Positions 9,464 through 18,985 of a DNA stretch of 64,000 bases are shown here, in pieces. Each line of letters opens with the position of its first letter. Position 1 is the first letter of the stretch. The stretch lies in assembly GCF_042653545.1 (NCBI RefSeq), contig NZ_JBHSIS010000006.1, positions 186,001 through 250,000 on the forward strand, written 5' to 3'. The stretch is from Actinophytocola glycyrrhizae (GTDB lineage: Bacteria; Actinomycetota; Actinomycetes; Mycobacteriales; Pseudonocardiaceae). The position numbers were made by a program, and so were the translations under genes. The notes below the pieces were generated by a model, which saw nothing but the letters and a program-made list of their open reading frames with translations, did no database searches and was not told where the DNA came from.

Positions 9464-10141
9464 GTGCTCACCCACCCGACTCTCGACCTGCCGCCGCTGG
9501 TCGAGCCGGCCGACCTCGACGGGGACCTGCCCGCGGCGGTCCGAACATGGGACGAACCGTTGCGGGCCATACTGGGCTGGGCGCTGCGCTACCTGTGCCG
9601 ACCGCACCCCGAGCTGGGCCGCAAGGGTGACGTGTGCCCGTTCACCGAGGGCGCGCTGGCGCGGCACACGTTCTACATGGCGGTGTGCGGCGGCCTGCCG
9701 GTCAGCGCCGACGAGGTCGCCGGGACCGTCGCGCACTACCGCGACTGGTTCCTCGACCTGCCGCCGACGAGCGGGTCCGCCGCCCAGTTCAAGACCATCC
9801 TGATCCTCTTCCCCGAGCTGACCGGCCCGGACCTGCACCCGGTGATCGACGAGGCGCAGCGCGTGCTGAAGCAGTCGTACGTGTCGCACGGGCTGATGGT
9901 CGGCGAGTTCCACGACGGGCCACCGGACAAGGCGGGCCTGTGGAACTCGTCGTTCCGGCCGCTGCGCAGCCCGGTGCCGCTGCTCGCGATCCGGCACATG
10001 GTGCCGACCGACTTCCCGTTCCTGTCGCTCGACGACGACCACGTCACCGCCTACCTGCGGTTGTTCGGCGACCGGGTGCCCACCCACCTGCGACCGCAGG
10101 TGGCCGCGGCCACCGCGCGACTCGGAAAGGCAGTGCCGTGA
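9464..10141 (+). CDS. DUF6875-like protein of unknown function
   Basis: The product is 225 residues. The GTG start lies 2 bases after the KMO stop, and the stop overlaps the next NRPS start. The sequence appears soluble, with no signal peptide or membrane segment. Conserved-looking blocks are GDVCPFTEGAL near residue 50, a central acidic GEFHDGP, and LWNSSFRPLRSPVPLLAIRHMV followed by DFPFL. These match my memory of an actinobacterial family annotated as DUF6875, found near NRPS genes; I could not search to confirm this. The Cys and His residues in the first and last blocks could bind metal or substrate, but this is a guess. Tight coupling to KMO and NRPS genes implies a role in making or loading the aromatic unit. 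Confidence 0.75.
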   Translation: MLTHPTLDLPPLVEPADLDGDLPAAVRTWDEPLRAILGWALRYLCRPHPELGRKGDVCPFTEGALARHTFYMAVCGGLPVSADEVAGTVAHYRDWFLDLPPTSGSAAQFKTILILFPELTGPDLHPVIDEAQRVLKQSYVSHGLMVGEFHDGPPDKAGLWNSSFRPLRSPVPLLAIRHMVPTDFPFLSLDDDHVTAYLRLFGDRVPTHLRPQVAAATARLGKAVP

Positions 10142-13100
10142 CCGAAGCCGCCGACAAGCGCAGGCTGCTGGCGGCTGCCCTGCGCCGCCGGTCGACCGCG
10201 CCACGCGCCTACCCGCTGTCGTTCGGCCAGCAGCGGCTGTGGTTCCTGGACAAGTTCGCGCCGGGCGAACCGGTGTACAGCATCCCGCTGGCGTTCCGGT
10301 TGCGTGGCCCGCTGGACCTCGACGCGTTGCGGGCGGCGGCCGACGGAGTGGTGGCACGGCACGCGTCGCTGCGCACCACGTTCCCCGACCAGGGCGGCGA
10401 ACCCGTGCAGGTCGTCGCGCCGGCGGGCACGGCCGCGTTCGAGGTCTCGGCGTGCACCGACGCGGACGCGTTCGCGCTCGCGGAGGCCAGACGCGGGTTC
10501 GACCTCGCGCGGGGCCCGCTGTTCCGGGTCGTGGCCGGGGTGCTCGGCGCCGACGACCACGTGCTGGTGCTGAACCTGCACCACATCGTCTCCGACGCGT
10601 GGTCGCTGTCCGTGCTGCTCGACGAGCTCACCACGCTGTACCGGGGCGGCACGCTGCCCGGCCTGGCGCTGCAGTACCCGGACTTCACGACGTGGCAACG
10701 GGAACGGCAGCGCACGGACGCGGCCCGCGAACAGCTGGCGTACTGGCGAACGCACCTGGACGGCGCACCGGAACTGCTGACGCTGCCGACCGACCGGCCA
10801 CGGCCCGCCGTCCAGACCCACCGGGGCGCGCTGCGGGCGACACGGTTGACCGACGAGGTCGCCGCCGCCATGGCGACGCTGGCGCGCGAGTGCGGCGGCA
10901 CGTTGTTCATGGTGCTGCTCGCCGCGTTCGGCGCGCAGCTCGGCAGGCTCGCCGGACAGGACGACGTCGTGGTCGCCACCCCGGTGGCCGGGCGGTCGGA
11001 CACCGCCGTGGAGGCGATGATCGGGTTCTTCGTGAACACGCTGCCGCTGCGGCTGTCCGTGGCCGGTGACCCGACGTTCGCGGAGCTGGTCGCGCGGGCC
11101 AAGGACGTCACGCTCGGCGGGCTGTCCAACGCGGAGGTGCCGTTCGAGCGGCTGGTCGAGACGTTGCGGCCGCGGCGGCACCTCGGGCACGCGCCGCTGT
11201 CGCAGGCACAGCTGATCCTGCAGAACACCCCGAGGCTGGTGTTCGACCTGCCCGGCGTGACGTGCGACGGGCTGCTGCCGGACCCCGGGGTGGCCAAGAC
11301 GGACCTCACGCTGATCGTCGAGTACGTCCGCGACGGCATGCTGGTGTCGGTCGAGTACAACACCGACCTGTTCGACGAGGCCACGATCGACCGGTTCACC
11401 GGCAACCTCGTCGCGTTCCTCACCTCGGCCGCGCGGGACCCGCACCGCCGGTTGTCGGCGCTGACGGCGGTGACCGGGGTCGAGCGCTGGCAGGTCGTGC
11501 ACGGGTTCAACGACACCGGCACCGGCACGGCACTGCCCGCCGCGCCGACCGCGCTCGACCTGATCGACTTCACCTCGACCGAGGTCGCCGTGACCGGGCC
11601 GGAGAGCACGCTGACGTACGCGGAACTGGGTGCGGCGGCGGACCGGCTCGCCGGCCGGCTGCTGGCGTGCGGGGTCGGGCCGGAGACCCCGGTCGGGCTG
11701 CACCTGGACCGGTCCACGGAGATGGTCGTCGCGCTGCTCGCGGTGTGGCGGGCCGGTGGCGCCTACGTGCCGCTCGACCCGTCGTGGCCCGCCGAACGCC
11801 GCACGTCGATGCTCGCGGACTCCGGCGCGCGGGTGCTGGTGACCGACCGCGCCGACACGCTCGGGTTCGGCGGGACCGTCGTCCGCACCGGTGAGCACGG
11901 CCCGCTCCCGGCCGCGACACCGGTGTCCGACCTCGCCTACCTGATCTACACGTCGGGTTCGACGGGCAGGCCCAAGGGCGTCGGGGTGCCGCACCGGGCG
12001 GTGGTGAACCTGCTGACGTCCTTCGTGGACCGCCTCGGCATCGGCCGCGACGACCGGCTGGCGGCGGTGACCACGCTGTCGTTCGACATCTCGGTGCTGG
12101 AGCTCCTGGTGCCGCTGGTGGCCGGTGCGCGGGTGGTCGTGGTCGGTGCGGACGAGGTGGCCGACGGTCCACGACTGCGGCAGCGGCTGGCCGAGTCGGG
12201 TGCCACGGTCATGCAGGCCACCCCGGCCACCTGGCGGTTGCTGGCGACCGCGGGTGGGGTGCCGCCGTCGGTGCGGGTGCGGATCTGCGGTGGGGAGGCG
12301 TTCCCGCGCGACCTCGCGGCGACGCTGCTCACCGACGACGCGGCGGTGTGGAACGCGTACGGGCCGACCGAGACGACCGTGTGGTCGGCGGCCGGGCCGG
12401 TGACGACGGAGAACGTCCGCATCGGACCGCCGATCGGCAACACCAGGCTGTATGTGCTGGACCCGCTGGGTGCGCCGGTGCCGATCGGGGTGGTCGGCGA
12501 GCTGCACATCGGCGGGCTCGGCGTCGCCCGCGGCTACCACGGCAGGCCAGCGCTGACGGCGGAGAGGTTCGTGCCGGACCCGTTCGGCGACACCCCGGGC
12601 GCGCGGCTGTACGCCACCGGCGACCTCGCGCGGTACCGGGCGGACGGGACGCTGGAGTTCCTCGGGCGCACCGACCACCAGGTGAAGGTGCGCGGGTTCC
12701 GGATCGAGCCGGGTGAGATCGAGGCGGCGCTGCTGGCGTGCCAGGACGTGCGGGCCGCGGTGGTGACGACGTTCGGCACCGGGCAGGACGTGCGGCTCGT
12801 CGCGTACGTCGTCGGGACCGCCGACCCGGCCGAGGTCGACGCCCTGCTGCGGCGGCGGCTGCCGGAGTACATGGTGCCCGCGGTGGTCGTGCCGCTCGAC
12901 GCGTTCCCGCTGACGCCGAACGGGAAGGTGGACCGCGCGGCGCTGCCCGCGCCGGAGTTCACGTCCACAGCGGACTTCGTGGCGCCACGCCACCCGGTCG
13001 AGGAGGTCCTCGCCGGGATCTGGTCGCAGGTGCTGGCGCGGCAGCGGATCGGCGTGCACGACGACTTCTTCCGCATCGGCGGGCACTCGCTGCTCGCCGC

Positions 13101-13302
13101 GAAGGTGCTGGCCAGGGTGCGGGAGGCGTTCGCGATCGACGTGCCGATCCACCGGATGTTCGCCGCGCCGACCGTGGCCGGGCTCGCGGACGTGCTGGCC
13201 GGCCTGCAGTCCGAACCCGGCCAGATCGCGGCGATCGCGGCGTTGCGGGTCGAGGTCGCGGCCCTGTCCGACGACGAGGTCAGAAAGTTGCTGGGCGAAT
13301 GA
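10138..13302 (+). CDS. NRPS, single module C-A-PCP (glycine-like code)
   Basis: The product is 1054 residues; the GTG start overlaps the previous stop. Condensation domain about 20-450 with HHIVSDAWS near residue 148, where the usual final Gly of HHxxxDG is Ala while the catalytic second His and the Asp remain. Adenylation about 475-940 with YTSGSTGRPKG near 602 and NAYGPTETTV. Carrier protein with GGHSL Ser984, then about 70 residues of tail. The hand-aligned specificity code D-I-L-Q-I-G-A-V-W-K is close to published glycine codes, so glycine or another small amino acid is the best guess. Sequence similarity to the 5062 module suggests an origin by duplication. Confidence 0.93.
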   Translation: MTEAADKRRLLAAALRRRSTAPRAYPLSFGQQRLWFLDKFAPGEPVYSIPLAFRLRGPLDLDALRAAADGVVARHASLRTTFPDQGGEPVQVVAPAGTAAFEVSACTDADAFALAEARRGFDLARGPLFRVVAGVLGADDHVLVLNLHHIVSDAWSLSVLLDELTTLYRGGTLPGLALQYPDFTTWQRERQRTDAAREQLAYWRTHLDGAPELLTLPTDRPRPAVQTHRGALRATRLTDEVAAAMATLARECGGTLFMVLLAAFGAQLGRLAGQDDVVVATPVAGRSDTAVEAMIGFFVNTLPLRLSVAGDPTFAELVARAKDVTLGGLSNAEVPFERLVETLRPRRHLGHAPLSQAQLILQNTPRLVFDLPGVTCDGLLPDPGVAKTDLTLIVEYVRDGMLVSVEYNTDLFDEATIDRFTGNLVAFLTSAARDPHRRLSALTAVTGVERWQVVHGFNDTGTGTALPAAPTALDLIDFTSTEVAVTGPESTLTYAELGAAADRLAGRLLACGVGPETPVGLHLDRSTEMVVALLAVWRAGGAYVPLDPSWPAERRTSMLADSGARVLVTDRADTLGFGGTVVRTGEHGPLPAATPVSDLAYLIYTSGSTGRPKGVGVPHRAVVNLLTSFVDRLGIGRDDRLAAVTTLSFDISVLELLVPLVAGARVVVVGADEVADGPRLRQRLAESGATVMQATPATWRLLATAGGVPPSVRVRICGGEAFPRDLAATLLTDDAAVWNAYGPTETTVWSAAGPVTTENVRIGPPIGNTRLYVLDPLGAPVPIGVVGELHIGGLGVARGYHGRPALTAERFVPDPFGDTPGARLYATGDLARYRADGTLEFLGRTDHQVKVRGFRIEPGEIEAALLACQDVRAAVVTTFGTGQDVRLVAYVVGTADPAEVDALLRRRLPEYMVPAVVVPLDAFPLTPNGKVDRAALPAPEFTSTADFVAPRHPVEEVLAGIWSQVLARQRIGVHDDFFRIGGHSLLAAKVLARVREAFAIDVPIHRMFAAPTVAGLADVLAGLQSEPGQIAAIAALRVEVAALSDDEVRKLLGE

Positions 13303-14651
13303 GCGGCGCGGGCGGAGCGCACGACGTCATGAACAGGTTCGGCGTGATCTGGGCGGGGCAGCTCGTCTCGGTCATCGGCTCGGCGCTGTCGGCGTTCGTC
13401 ATCGGCGTGTGGGTGTACCTGGACACCGGGTCGGTCACGCAGTTCGCGCTCATCCAGTTCTGCGCCGCGGTGCCGGGGATCCTCGTGTCGCCGGTCGCCG
13501 GCGTGCTCACGGACCGGTGGGACCGCAAGCGGATCATGCTCGCCGCCGACCTCGGTGCCGGGCTCGCCACCGTCATCCTGCTGACCCTGGTCAGCGCCGA
13601 CGCGTTGACGGTGTGGCCGATCTACCTGACGACCGCGCTGTCCTCGGCGTGCAACTCCTTCCACCTGGTCGCCTACAGCGCGCTCGTCCCGTCGCTCGTG
13701 CCGAAGCGACACCTCGGCCGGGTCAACGGGCTCATGCAGATCACCCAGGGCGTGCAGATCGCGGCGCCGCTGGTGGCCGGCGCGTTGCTCGGGCTCGTCG
13801 GGTTGCGTGGCGTGCTGGTGATCGACCTGGTGTCGATGGCCGTCGCCGTCACCACGCTCGCCGTGACCCGGCTGCCCGCGGCCGCGGTCCGCCCGGTGCC
13901 CGGCGACCGGACACCGTCGGGGTTCACCGCGGGACTGCGTTACCTGGGCGGCAAACCCGGGCTGGTCGACCTCGTGGTGGTGTTCTGCGCGTTCAACTTC
14001 CTGTTCGCGATCGCAGGCGGGCTGGTGCAGCCGCTGATCCTGTCGTTCACCGGCCCGGCGACGCTCGGGGTGCTGATGGCCGCGGGTGGCAGCGGGTTGT
14101 TCGTCGGTTCGCTGGTGATGGCCGCGTGGGGTGGGCCGAAGCGGCGGATCGACGGCGTGTACCTGGGGCTCGTGCTCGGCGGGATCTTCCTGGTGCTGCA
14201 CAGCCTCCACCCGTCGCCGTGGCTGATCGCGATCGTCGCGCCGTGCTTCCTGTTCACGCTGCCGCTGATGAACACAACGTGCATGACCCTCTTCCAGACC
14301 AAAGTGGACCCCGCGGTGCTCGGCCGGGTCCTCGGCTCGGTCCGCATGCTCGCCTCCGCCGCGACCCCGGTGGCGTTCCTGCTGATCGGACCGTTGTCCG
14401 ACGGCGTCTTCGAGCCGCTGATGGCCGACGACGGGCCGCTCGCCGGGTCGGTCGGCGCGGTCATCGGCACCGGCGACGGCCGCGGCATCGCCCTGATCTT
14501 CATGGTGGTCGGCGTGCTCATGCTCGCCGTCGCCGCCTACGCGTGGACGCGGCCGCGGCTGCGCGACATCGATGTCGAGATTCCCGACGCGCTGCGCGAC
14601 GACACAGCGGAGCCGGTCGCGTCGGATTCGCCGAAAGGAACCAGCTCGTGA
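13299..14651 (+). CDS. MFS exporter, probable peptide efflux/self-resistance
   Basis: The product is 450 residues, with ATG overlapping the NRPS stop (ATGA). It has about twelve hydrophobic segments; between TM2 and TM3 is DRWDRKRIML, matching the MFS D-R-x-G/D-R-R/K signature, and ITQGVQIAAPLVAG lies in the fifth segment. The C-terminal tail is cytoplasmic and acidic. It resembles the MFS_3/enterobactin-exporter-like group of drug and siderophore exporters. Being locked between two NRPS genes by 4-base overlaps, it most likely exports the cluster product. The start is fixed by the overlap; no signal peptide is expected. Confidence 0.9.
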   Translation: MSGAGGAHDVMNRFGVIWAGQLVSVIGSALSAFVIGVWVYLDTGSVTQFALIQFCAAVPGILVSPVAGVLTDRWDRKRIMLAADLGAGLATVILLTLVSADALTVWPIYLTTALSSACNSFHLVAYSALVPSLVPKRHLGRVNGLMQITQGVQIAAPLVAGALLGLVGLRGVLVIDLVSMAVAVTTLAVTRLPAAAVRPVPGDRTPSGFTAGLRYLGGKPGLVDLVVVFCAFNFLFAIAGGLVQPLILSFTGPATLGVLMAAGGSGLFVGSLVMAAWGGPKRRIDGVYLGLVLGGIFLVLHSLHPSPWLIAIVAPCFLFTLPLMNTTCMTLFQTKVDPAVLGRVLGSVRMLASAATPVAFLLIGPLSDGVFEPLMADDGPLAGSVGAVIGTGDGRGIALIFMVVGVLMLAVAAYAWTRPRLRDIDVEIPDALRDDTAEPVASDSPKGTSS

Positions 14652-17600
14652 CTGACCGGGACCGCCTACTGGCCCGACTGCTCGCCCAGCGGGGGATCGA
14701 GCTGGCAGGGCAGCCGCAGATTCCCCGCCGCGACCCCGGCGACACCGTGCCGCTGTCCGGTGCGCAGCGTGGGCTCTGGTTCACCGAACGCATGGGGCTG
14801 GACCAGGGCGCGTACGTGATGCCCATGGTCGCGCGCCTGACCGGTGACCTGGACGTGCCCGCGCTGCGCGACGCGATGCGCGCGGTGCTGGCCAGGCACG
14901 AGGCACTGCGCACGTATGTCGTCGACAGGGACGGTGTGCCGGAGCAGCGGGTCGCACCGAGCGTGGCCGACGAGGACTGGTTCACCCTCGTCGAGGAACC
15001 AGGCGAGCCGGACGCGGTGCTCGCCGAGGCGGTGGACCGGCCGTTCGACCTGGAGCGGGCGCCGTTCGTGCGGCTGCTGCTGATCCGCCACTCCCCGGTC
15101 GAGCACACGATGCTGCTCGCCGCGCACCACATCGTGTGCGACGACACCTCGATCCACCAGCTGTACGCGGAGCTGGTCACGCTCTACGCGGGCGGTGAGC
15201 TGCCGCCGCTGGACCTGCACTTCCCGGACTACGTGCGCTGGCAGGAGAACCACCTCGACGCGGGTGCGCGCGACCGGCAGCTGGCGTACTGGAAGGGCAC
15301 CCTCGCCGACGCGCCGCCGGTGCTGGACCTGCCGACCGACCGGCCGCGCACCGCGGCGCGCGGGGTCGCGGGTGCGAGTCACACGTTCGCCGTCCCGGCG
15401 GATCTCGCGACGCGGTTCGGTGAGCTGTGCCGTGCGCACGGCTGCACGACGTTCGCCGGGCTGCTGGCCGCGTTCGGGTTGCTGCTGGGCCGGTACGCGA
15501 GCACGACCGACGTGGTGATCGGCTCCCCCACGACCCGTCGTCCGTCCCAGATGGACGGTGTGGTCGGCCTGTTCGTCAACCCGACGGCGCTGCGGGTGGA
15601 CCTGTCGGGTGCGCCGACCGTGCCGGAGCTGCTCACCAGGGCCAGGGACGTGGCCGCCGCGGCGCTCGGCAACGCGGACGTGTCGTTCGACCAGGTCGCG
15701 GCGGCGCTCGCGCCGCGGCGGGACCTGTCCTACCACCCGTTGTTCCAGGTGATGCTGGTGCAGAACCGCGGCGGCGACCCCGTGGCGTGGCCGGAGCTGA
15801 CGGCCGAGGGGGTGGAGGTGGGCCGGGCGACGAGCCGGTTCGACCTGACGCTGCACGTGCGGGAGCGGGCCGGTTCCTGGCCGGTGAACCTCGACTACAG
15901 CGCCGAGCTGTTCGACCACGGCACGATGACACGGTTCGGCACGCACTTCGTCGCGATGCTCACCGCGATGGTCGAGCACCCGGACGCGCCGGTGACCACG
16001 CTGGATCTGTCCACAGTGGACGATCGGGCGCTGCTGGCGCGGCTCAACGAGGCGACGGCGACTTATCCGTTTGTCGACAGCGTCGTGGACCTGATCGAGG
16101 CGCAGGCCAGGCGGACCCCGGACGCGACGGCCGTGATGACGGTGTCCGGCGCGGCCCTGTCCTACCGTGAGCTGGACGAGCGGGCCAACGCACTCGCCGC
16201 GTCACTGCGCGGACAGGGGGTGGGCCAGGAGACCCCGGTGGGGCTGCGGCTCAGGGCGAGCCCGCACGCGATCGTCGGGCTGCTCGCCATCCTCAAGGCG
16301 GGCGGCTACTACGTGCCGCTCGACCCCGGCTGGCCCGCGCTGCGCCTGCGGACCATCCTCGACGACTGCGGCGCGACCGTCGTACTGTCCGAGGAGGACC
16401 TGCCGTTCACCGCGACCGCCGCCGCGCCACCGGAGCTGCCCCGGCACCCGAGCGGGCTGGCGTACGCCGTGTACACCTCCGGTTCGACGGGGGCGCCCAA
16501 GGGCGTTGGCGTGCAACACGACTCGCTGCTGAACCTGACGTGCGCGTTCGTCGAGCGGCACGGGTTCGCCGCCGGGCAGAAGCTGCTGATGGTGCCGCCG
16601 CTGTCGTTCGACGCGTCGGTGGGCGACGTGTTCCCCGCGCTGGCGGTCGGCATGACGCTCGTGCTGCACCCCGAACCCGCCGCGCTGGGCGGTGCCGAGC
16701 TGCTGCGGCTGTGCGCGGAACACGACATCACGGCCGTCGACACGGCCGCCGCCCTGTGGCGGCGGTGGGTCGGCGACCTGACGGGTCTCGACGAGGCCGC
16801 GCAGGACAGCCCGCTGCGGGTGATGATGGTCGGCGGCGAGGCGGTGCCCGCGTCGGCCGTGCGCGAGTGGGCCGTACTGACGGGTGGCCGGGTGACCCTG
16901 CACAACCACTACGGCCCGACCGAGGGCACGGTGTGCGCGACCACGTTCTCGACGGTCGACGGTCCGGGAACCGATGGGGCGCTGCCGATCGGGCGGCCAC
17001 TGCCGAACGTGCGGACCTACGTGCTGGACGCCGACCTGCGTCCGGCGCCGGTCGGGGTGCCCGGTGAGCTGTTCGTCGGCGGGGCGGCCCCCGCGCGGGG
17101 CTACCTTTCGTCGCCGGGCGGGACCGCCGCCGCGTTCCTGCCCGACCCGTTCACACCGGGCCGCATGTACCGGACCGGGGACCTGGCGCGGCTGCGGCCC
17201 GACGGCACGCTGGAGTTCCTCGGCCGCGCGGACGAGCAGGTCAAGCTGCGCGGCAACCGGATCGAGCTGGCCGAGGTGCGGACCGCGCTTGCCGCGCACC
17301 CGCAGGCCGCGGAGGTCGCGGTCGCGGTGCGCGACGACGTGCTGGTCGGCTACCTCGTGCCACGCACGGGCGCCACGCTGCCCGGCCCGGTCGAGCTGCG
17401 TGCGTTCTGCGCGGACCGGCTGCCGGACTACATGCTGCCTGCCGCGTTCGTGGTGCTGGATGAGCTTCCGTTGACCCGCAACGGAAAGGTCGACGCGGGC
17501 GCCCTACCGGCGCCCGCGTCGTCGGCCGCGCCCCACGAGGCGCCCCGCACACCGGTCGAGAAGGTGCTCGCCGAGGTGTGGGGGGAGGTGCTGGCGAACC

Positions 17601-18985
17601 CGGCCGTCGGCAGGCGCGACAACTTCCTCACGCTGGGCGGGCATTCGCTGCTCGCGCCCGCGATCCTCGCGAAGGTGCGGTCGCTGCTCGGGGTCACCCT
17701 GCCGCTGCGGTCGGTCTTCGCCACGGGCGACCTGTCGGAGCTGGCCGAGGTGGTCGAGCAGGCGCGGGTGAGCGACGGCGAGTTCGCGAGGAACTACACG
17801 CAGGGCATCCCGTCGGTCGAGCAGCTCCGGCTGGACGCGGAACCACCCGCGGACATCCGGCCGACGGCGCCACCGGCCGAGGGCCCGGTGAAACGGGTGC
17901 TGCTGACCGGTGCGACCGGGTTCCTCGGCGCGCACCTGCTGGCCGAGCTGCTGGGCCGCACCGAGGCCGACGTGTACTGCCTGGTGCGGGCCGAGTCCCC
18001 CGCCGTGGCACGGGCGCGGCTGCTGGCGAACCTGCGGCGCGCCAGGCTGACCGTGCCGGACGCGGACCTCGACCGGATCGTGCCGGTCGTCGGCGACATG
18101 GCGGAACCACGCCTCGGACTGTCCATACCGGACTACCGGATGCTGTGCGACACCATGGACGCCATCTACCACAACGGTGTGGTGATGAACTTCGTGCTCA
18201 CCTACCAGTGGCTGATGCCGCCGCACGTGGAGAGCACCATCGAGATCCTGCGCCTCGCGATCCGGGGCCGCACCAAACCGCTGCACCTCATGTCCACGCT
18301 CGGTGTGTTCCTCGGCAGGAACTACGACAGGCAGCTGGTCACCGAGGACGACCGCGCGCTCGACCCGTCCGGGCTGGACACCGGCTACCACACGACCAAG
18401 TGGGTGGCCGACACGATGGGTGTCAACGCGCGGGACCGGGGGCTGCCGATCTCGATCTACCGCATCGCCGCGATCGTCGGCGACGTGGCCACCGGCACCG
18501 CGAAGACCGACTCCTACCTGAGCAGACAGGTCGCCACCTGTGCGCACCAGGGTTCGGTGCCGGTCAGCCACGACGTGATCGACATGCTGCCGGTGGACCG
18601 GATCGCGGCGGCGATCGTCGGCATCTCGCAACGGCACACCGGCCGTGACTTCCACTTCTACCGCGCGGACGGCTACACCTACCCCGACCTCGGGGTGACG
18701 TTGAACGAGATGGGCTACCCGGTGGAGACGCTGCCGTACGAGGAATGGCGGCAGCGGATGCTGGCGGCGCCGAGCAGCTCGTTCGGCCCGCTCGCGTTCG
18801 GCCTGCCGACCTGGCGGCGCCCGCACCCGGTGTTCGACTGCTCGAAGACGTGGGCGGCGGCACGGGAGGCCGGGGTCGAGTTCCCGCCCGCGGACGCGGC
18901 GATGATGCGGCGGCACATCAGGTTCCTCGCCGAGAGCGGCGTGCTGCCCGAGGAGGTGGCGGTCGATGCCGATCGAGTTGGGTGA
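14648..18985 (+). CDS. NRPS terminal module C-A-PCP-thioester reductase
   Basis: The product is 1445 residues; GTG overlaps the MFS stop. Condensation about 40-470 with AHHIVCDDTS near 160, where HHxxxDG has Asp in place of the last Gly. Adenylation about 490-950 with YTSGSTGAPKG near 609 and NHYGPTEGT. Carrier protein with GGHSL Ser1000. Thioester reductase (short-chain dehydrogenase fold) about 1080-1445 with the NADPH motif TGATGFLG near 1088 and catalytic Tyr1247/Lys1251 (YHTTK). Such domains release the chain as an aldehyde, which may cyclise to an imine or be reduced to an alcohol, and they replace a thioesterase. The hand-aligned code D-A-G-D-M-G-H-V-C-K is not one I recognise; an unusual, possibly aromatic, substrate is possible. 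It overlaps the methyltransferase by 20 bases. Confidence 0.93.
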   Translation: MTDRDRLLARLLAQRGIELAGQPQIPRRDPGDTVPLSGAQRGLWFTERMGLDQGAYVMPMVARLTGDLDVPALRDAMRAVLARHEALRTYVVDRDGVPEQRVAPSVADEDWFTLVEEPGEPDAVLAEAVDRPFDLERAPFVRLLLIRHSPVEHTMLLAAHHIVCDDTSIHQLYAELVTLYAGGELPPLDLHFPDYVRWQENHLDAGARDRQLAYWKGTLADAPPVLDLPTDRPRTAARGVAGASHTFAVPADLATRFGELCRAHGCTTFAGLLAAFGLLLGRYASTTDVVIGSPTTRRPSQMDGVVGLFVNPTALRVDLSGAPTVPELLTRARDVAAAALGNADVSFDQVAAALAPRRDLSYHPLFQVMLVQNRGGDPVAWPELTAEGVEVGRATSRFDLTLHVRERAGSWPVNLDYSAELFDHGTMTRFGTHFVAMLTAMVEHPDAPVTTLDLSTVDDRALLARLNEATATYPFVDSVVDLIEAQARRTPDATAVMTVSGAALSYRELDERANALAASLRGQGVGQETPVGLRLRASPHAIVGLLAILKAGGYYVPLDPGWPALRLRTILDDCGATVVLSEEDLPFTATAAAPPELPRHPSGLAYAVYTSGSTGAPKGVGVQHDSLLNLTCAFVERHGFAAGQKLLMVPPLSFDASVGDVFPALAVGMTLVLHPEPAALGGAELLRLCAEHDITAVDTAAALWRRWVGDLTGLDEAAQDSPLRVMMVGGEAVPASAVREWAVLTGGRVTLHNHYGPTEGTVCATTFSTVDGPGTDGALPIGRPLPNVRTYVLDADLRPAPVGVPGELFVGGAAPARGYLSSPGGTAAAFLPDPFTPGRMYRTGDLARLRPDGTLEFLGRADEQVKLRGNRIELAEVRTALAAHPQAAEVAVAVRDDVLVGYLVPRTGATLPGPVELRAFCADRLPDYMLPAAFVVLDELPLTRNGKVDAGALPAPASSAAPHEAPRTPVEKVLAEVWGEVLANPAVGRRDNFLTLGGHSLLAPAILAKVRSLLGVTLPLRSVFATGDLSELAEVVEQARVSDGEFARNYTQGIPSVEQLRLDAEPPADIRPTAPPAEGPVKRVLLTGATGFLGAHLLAELLGRTEADVYCLVRAESPAVARARLLANLRRARLTVPDADLDRIVPVVGDMAEPRLGLSIPDYRMLCDTMDAIYHNGVVMNFVLTYQWLMPPHVESTIEILRLAIRGRTKPLHLMSTLGVFLGRNYDRQLVTEDDRALDPSGLDTGYHTTKWVADTMGVNARDRGLPISIYRIAAIVGDVATGTAKTDSYLSRQVATCAHQGSVPVSHDVIDMLPVDRIAAAIVGISQRHTGRDFHFYRADGYTYPDLGVTLNEMGYPVETLPYEEWRQRMLAAPSSSFGPLAFGLPTWRRPHPVFDCSKTWAAAREAGVEFPPADAAMMRRHIRFLAESGVLPEEVAVDADRVG

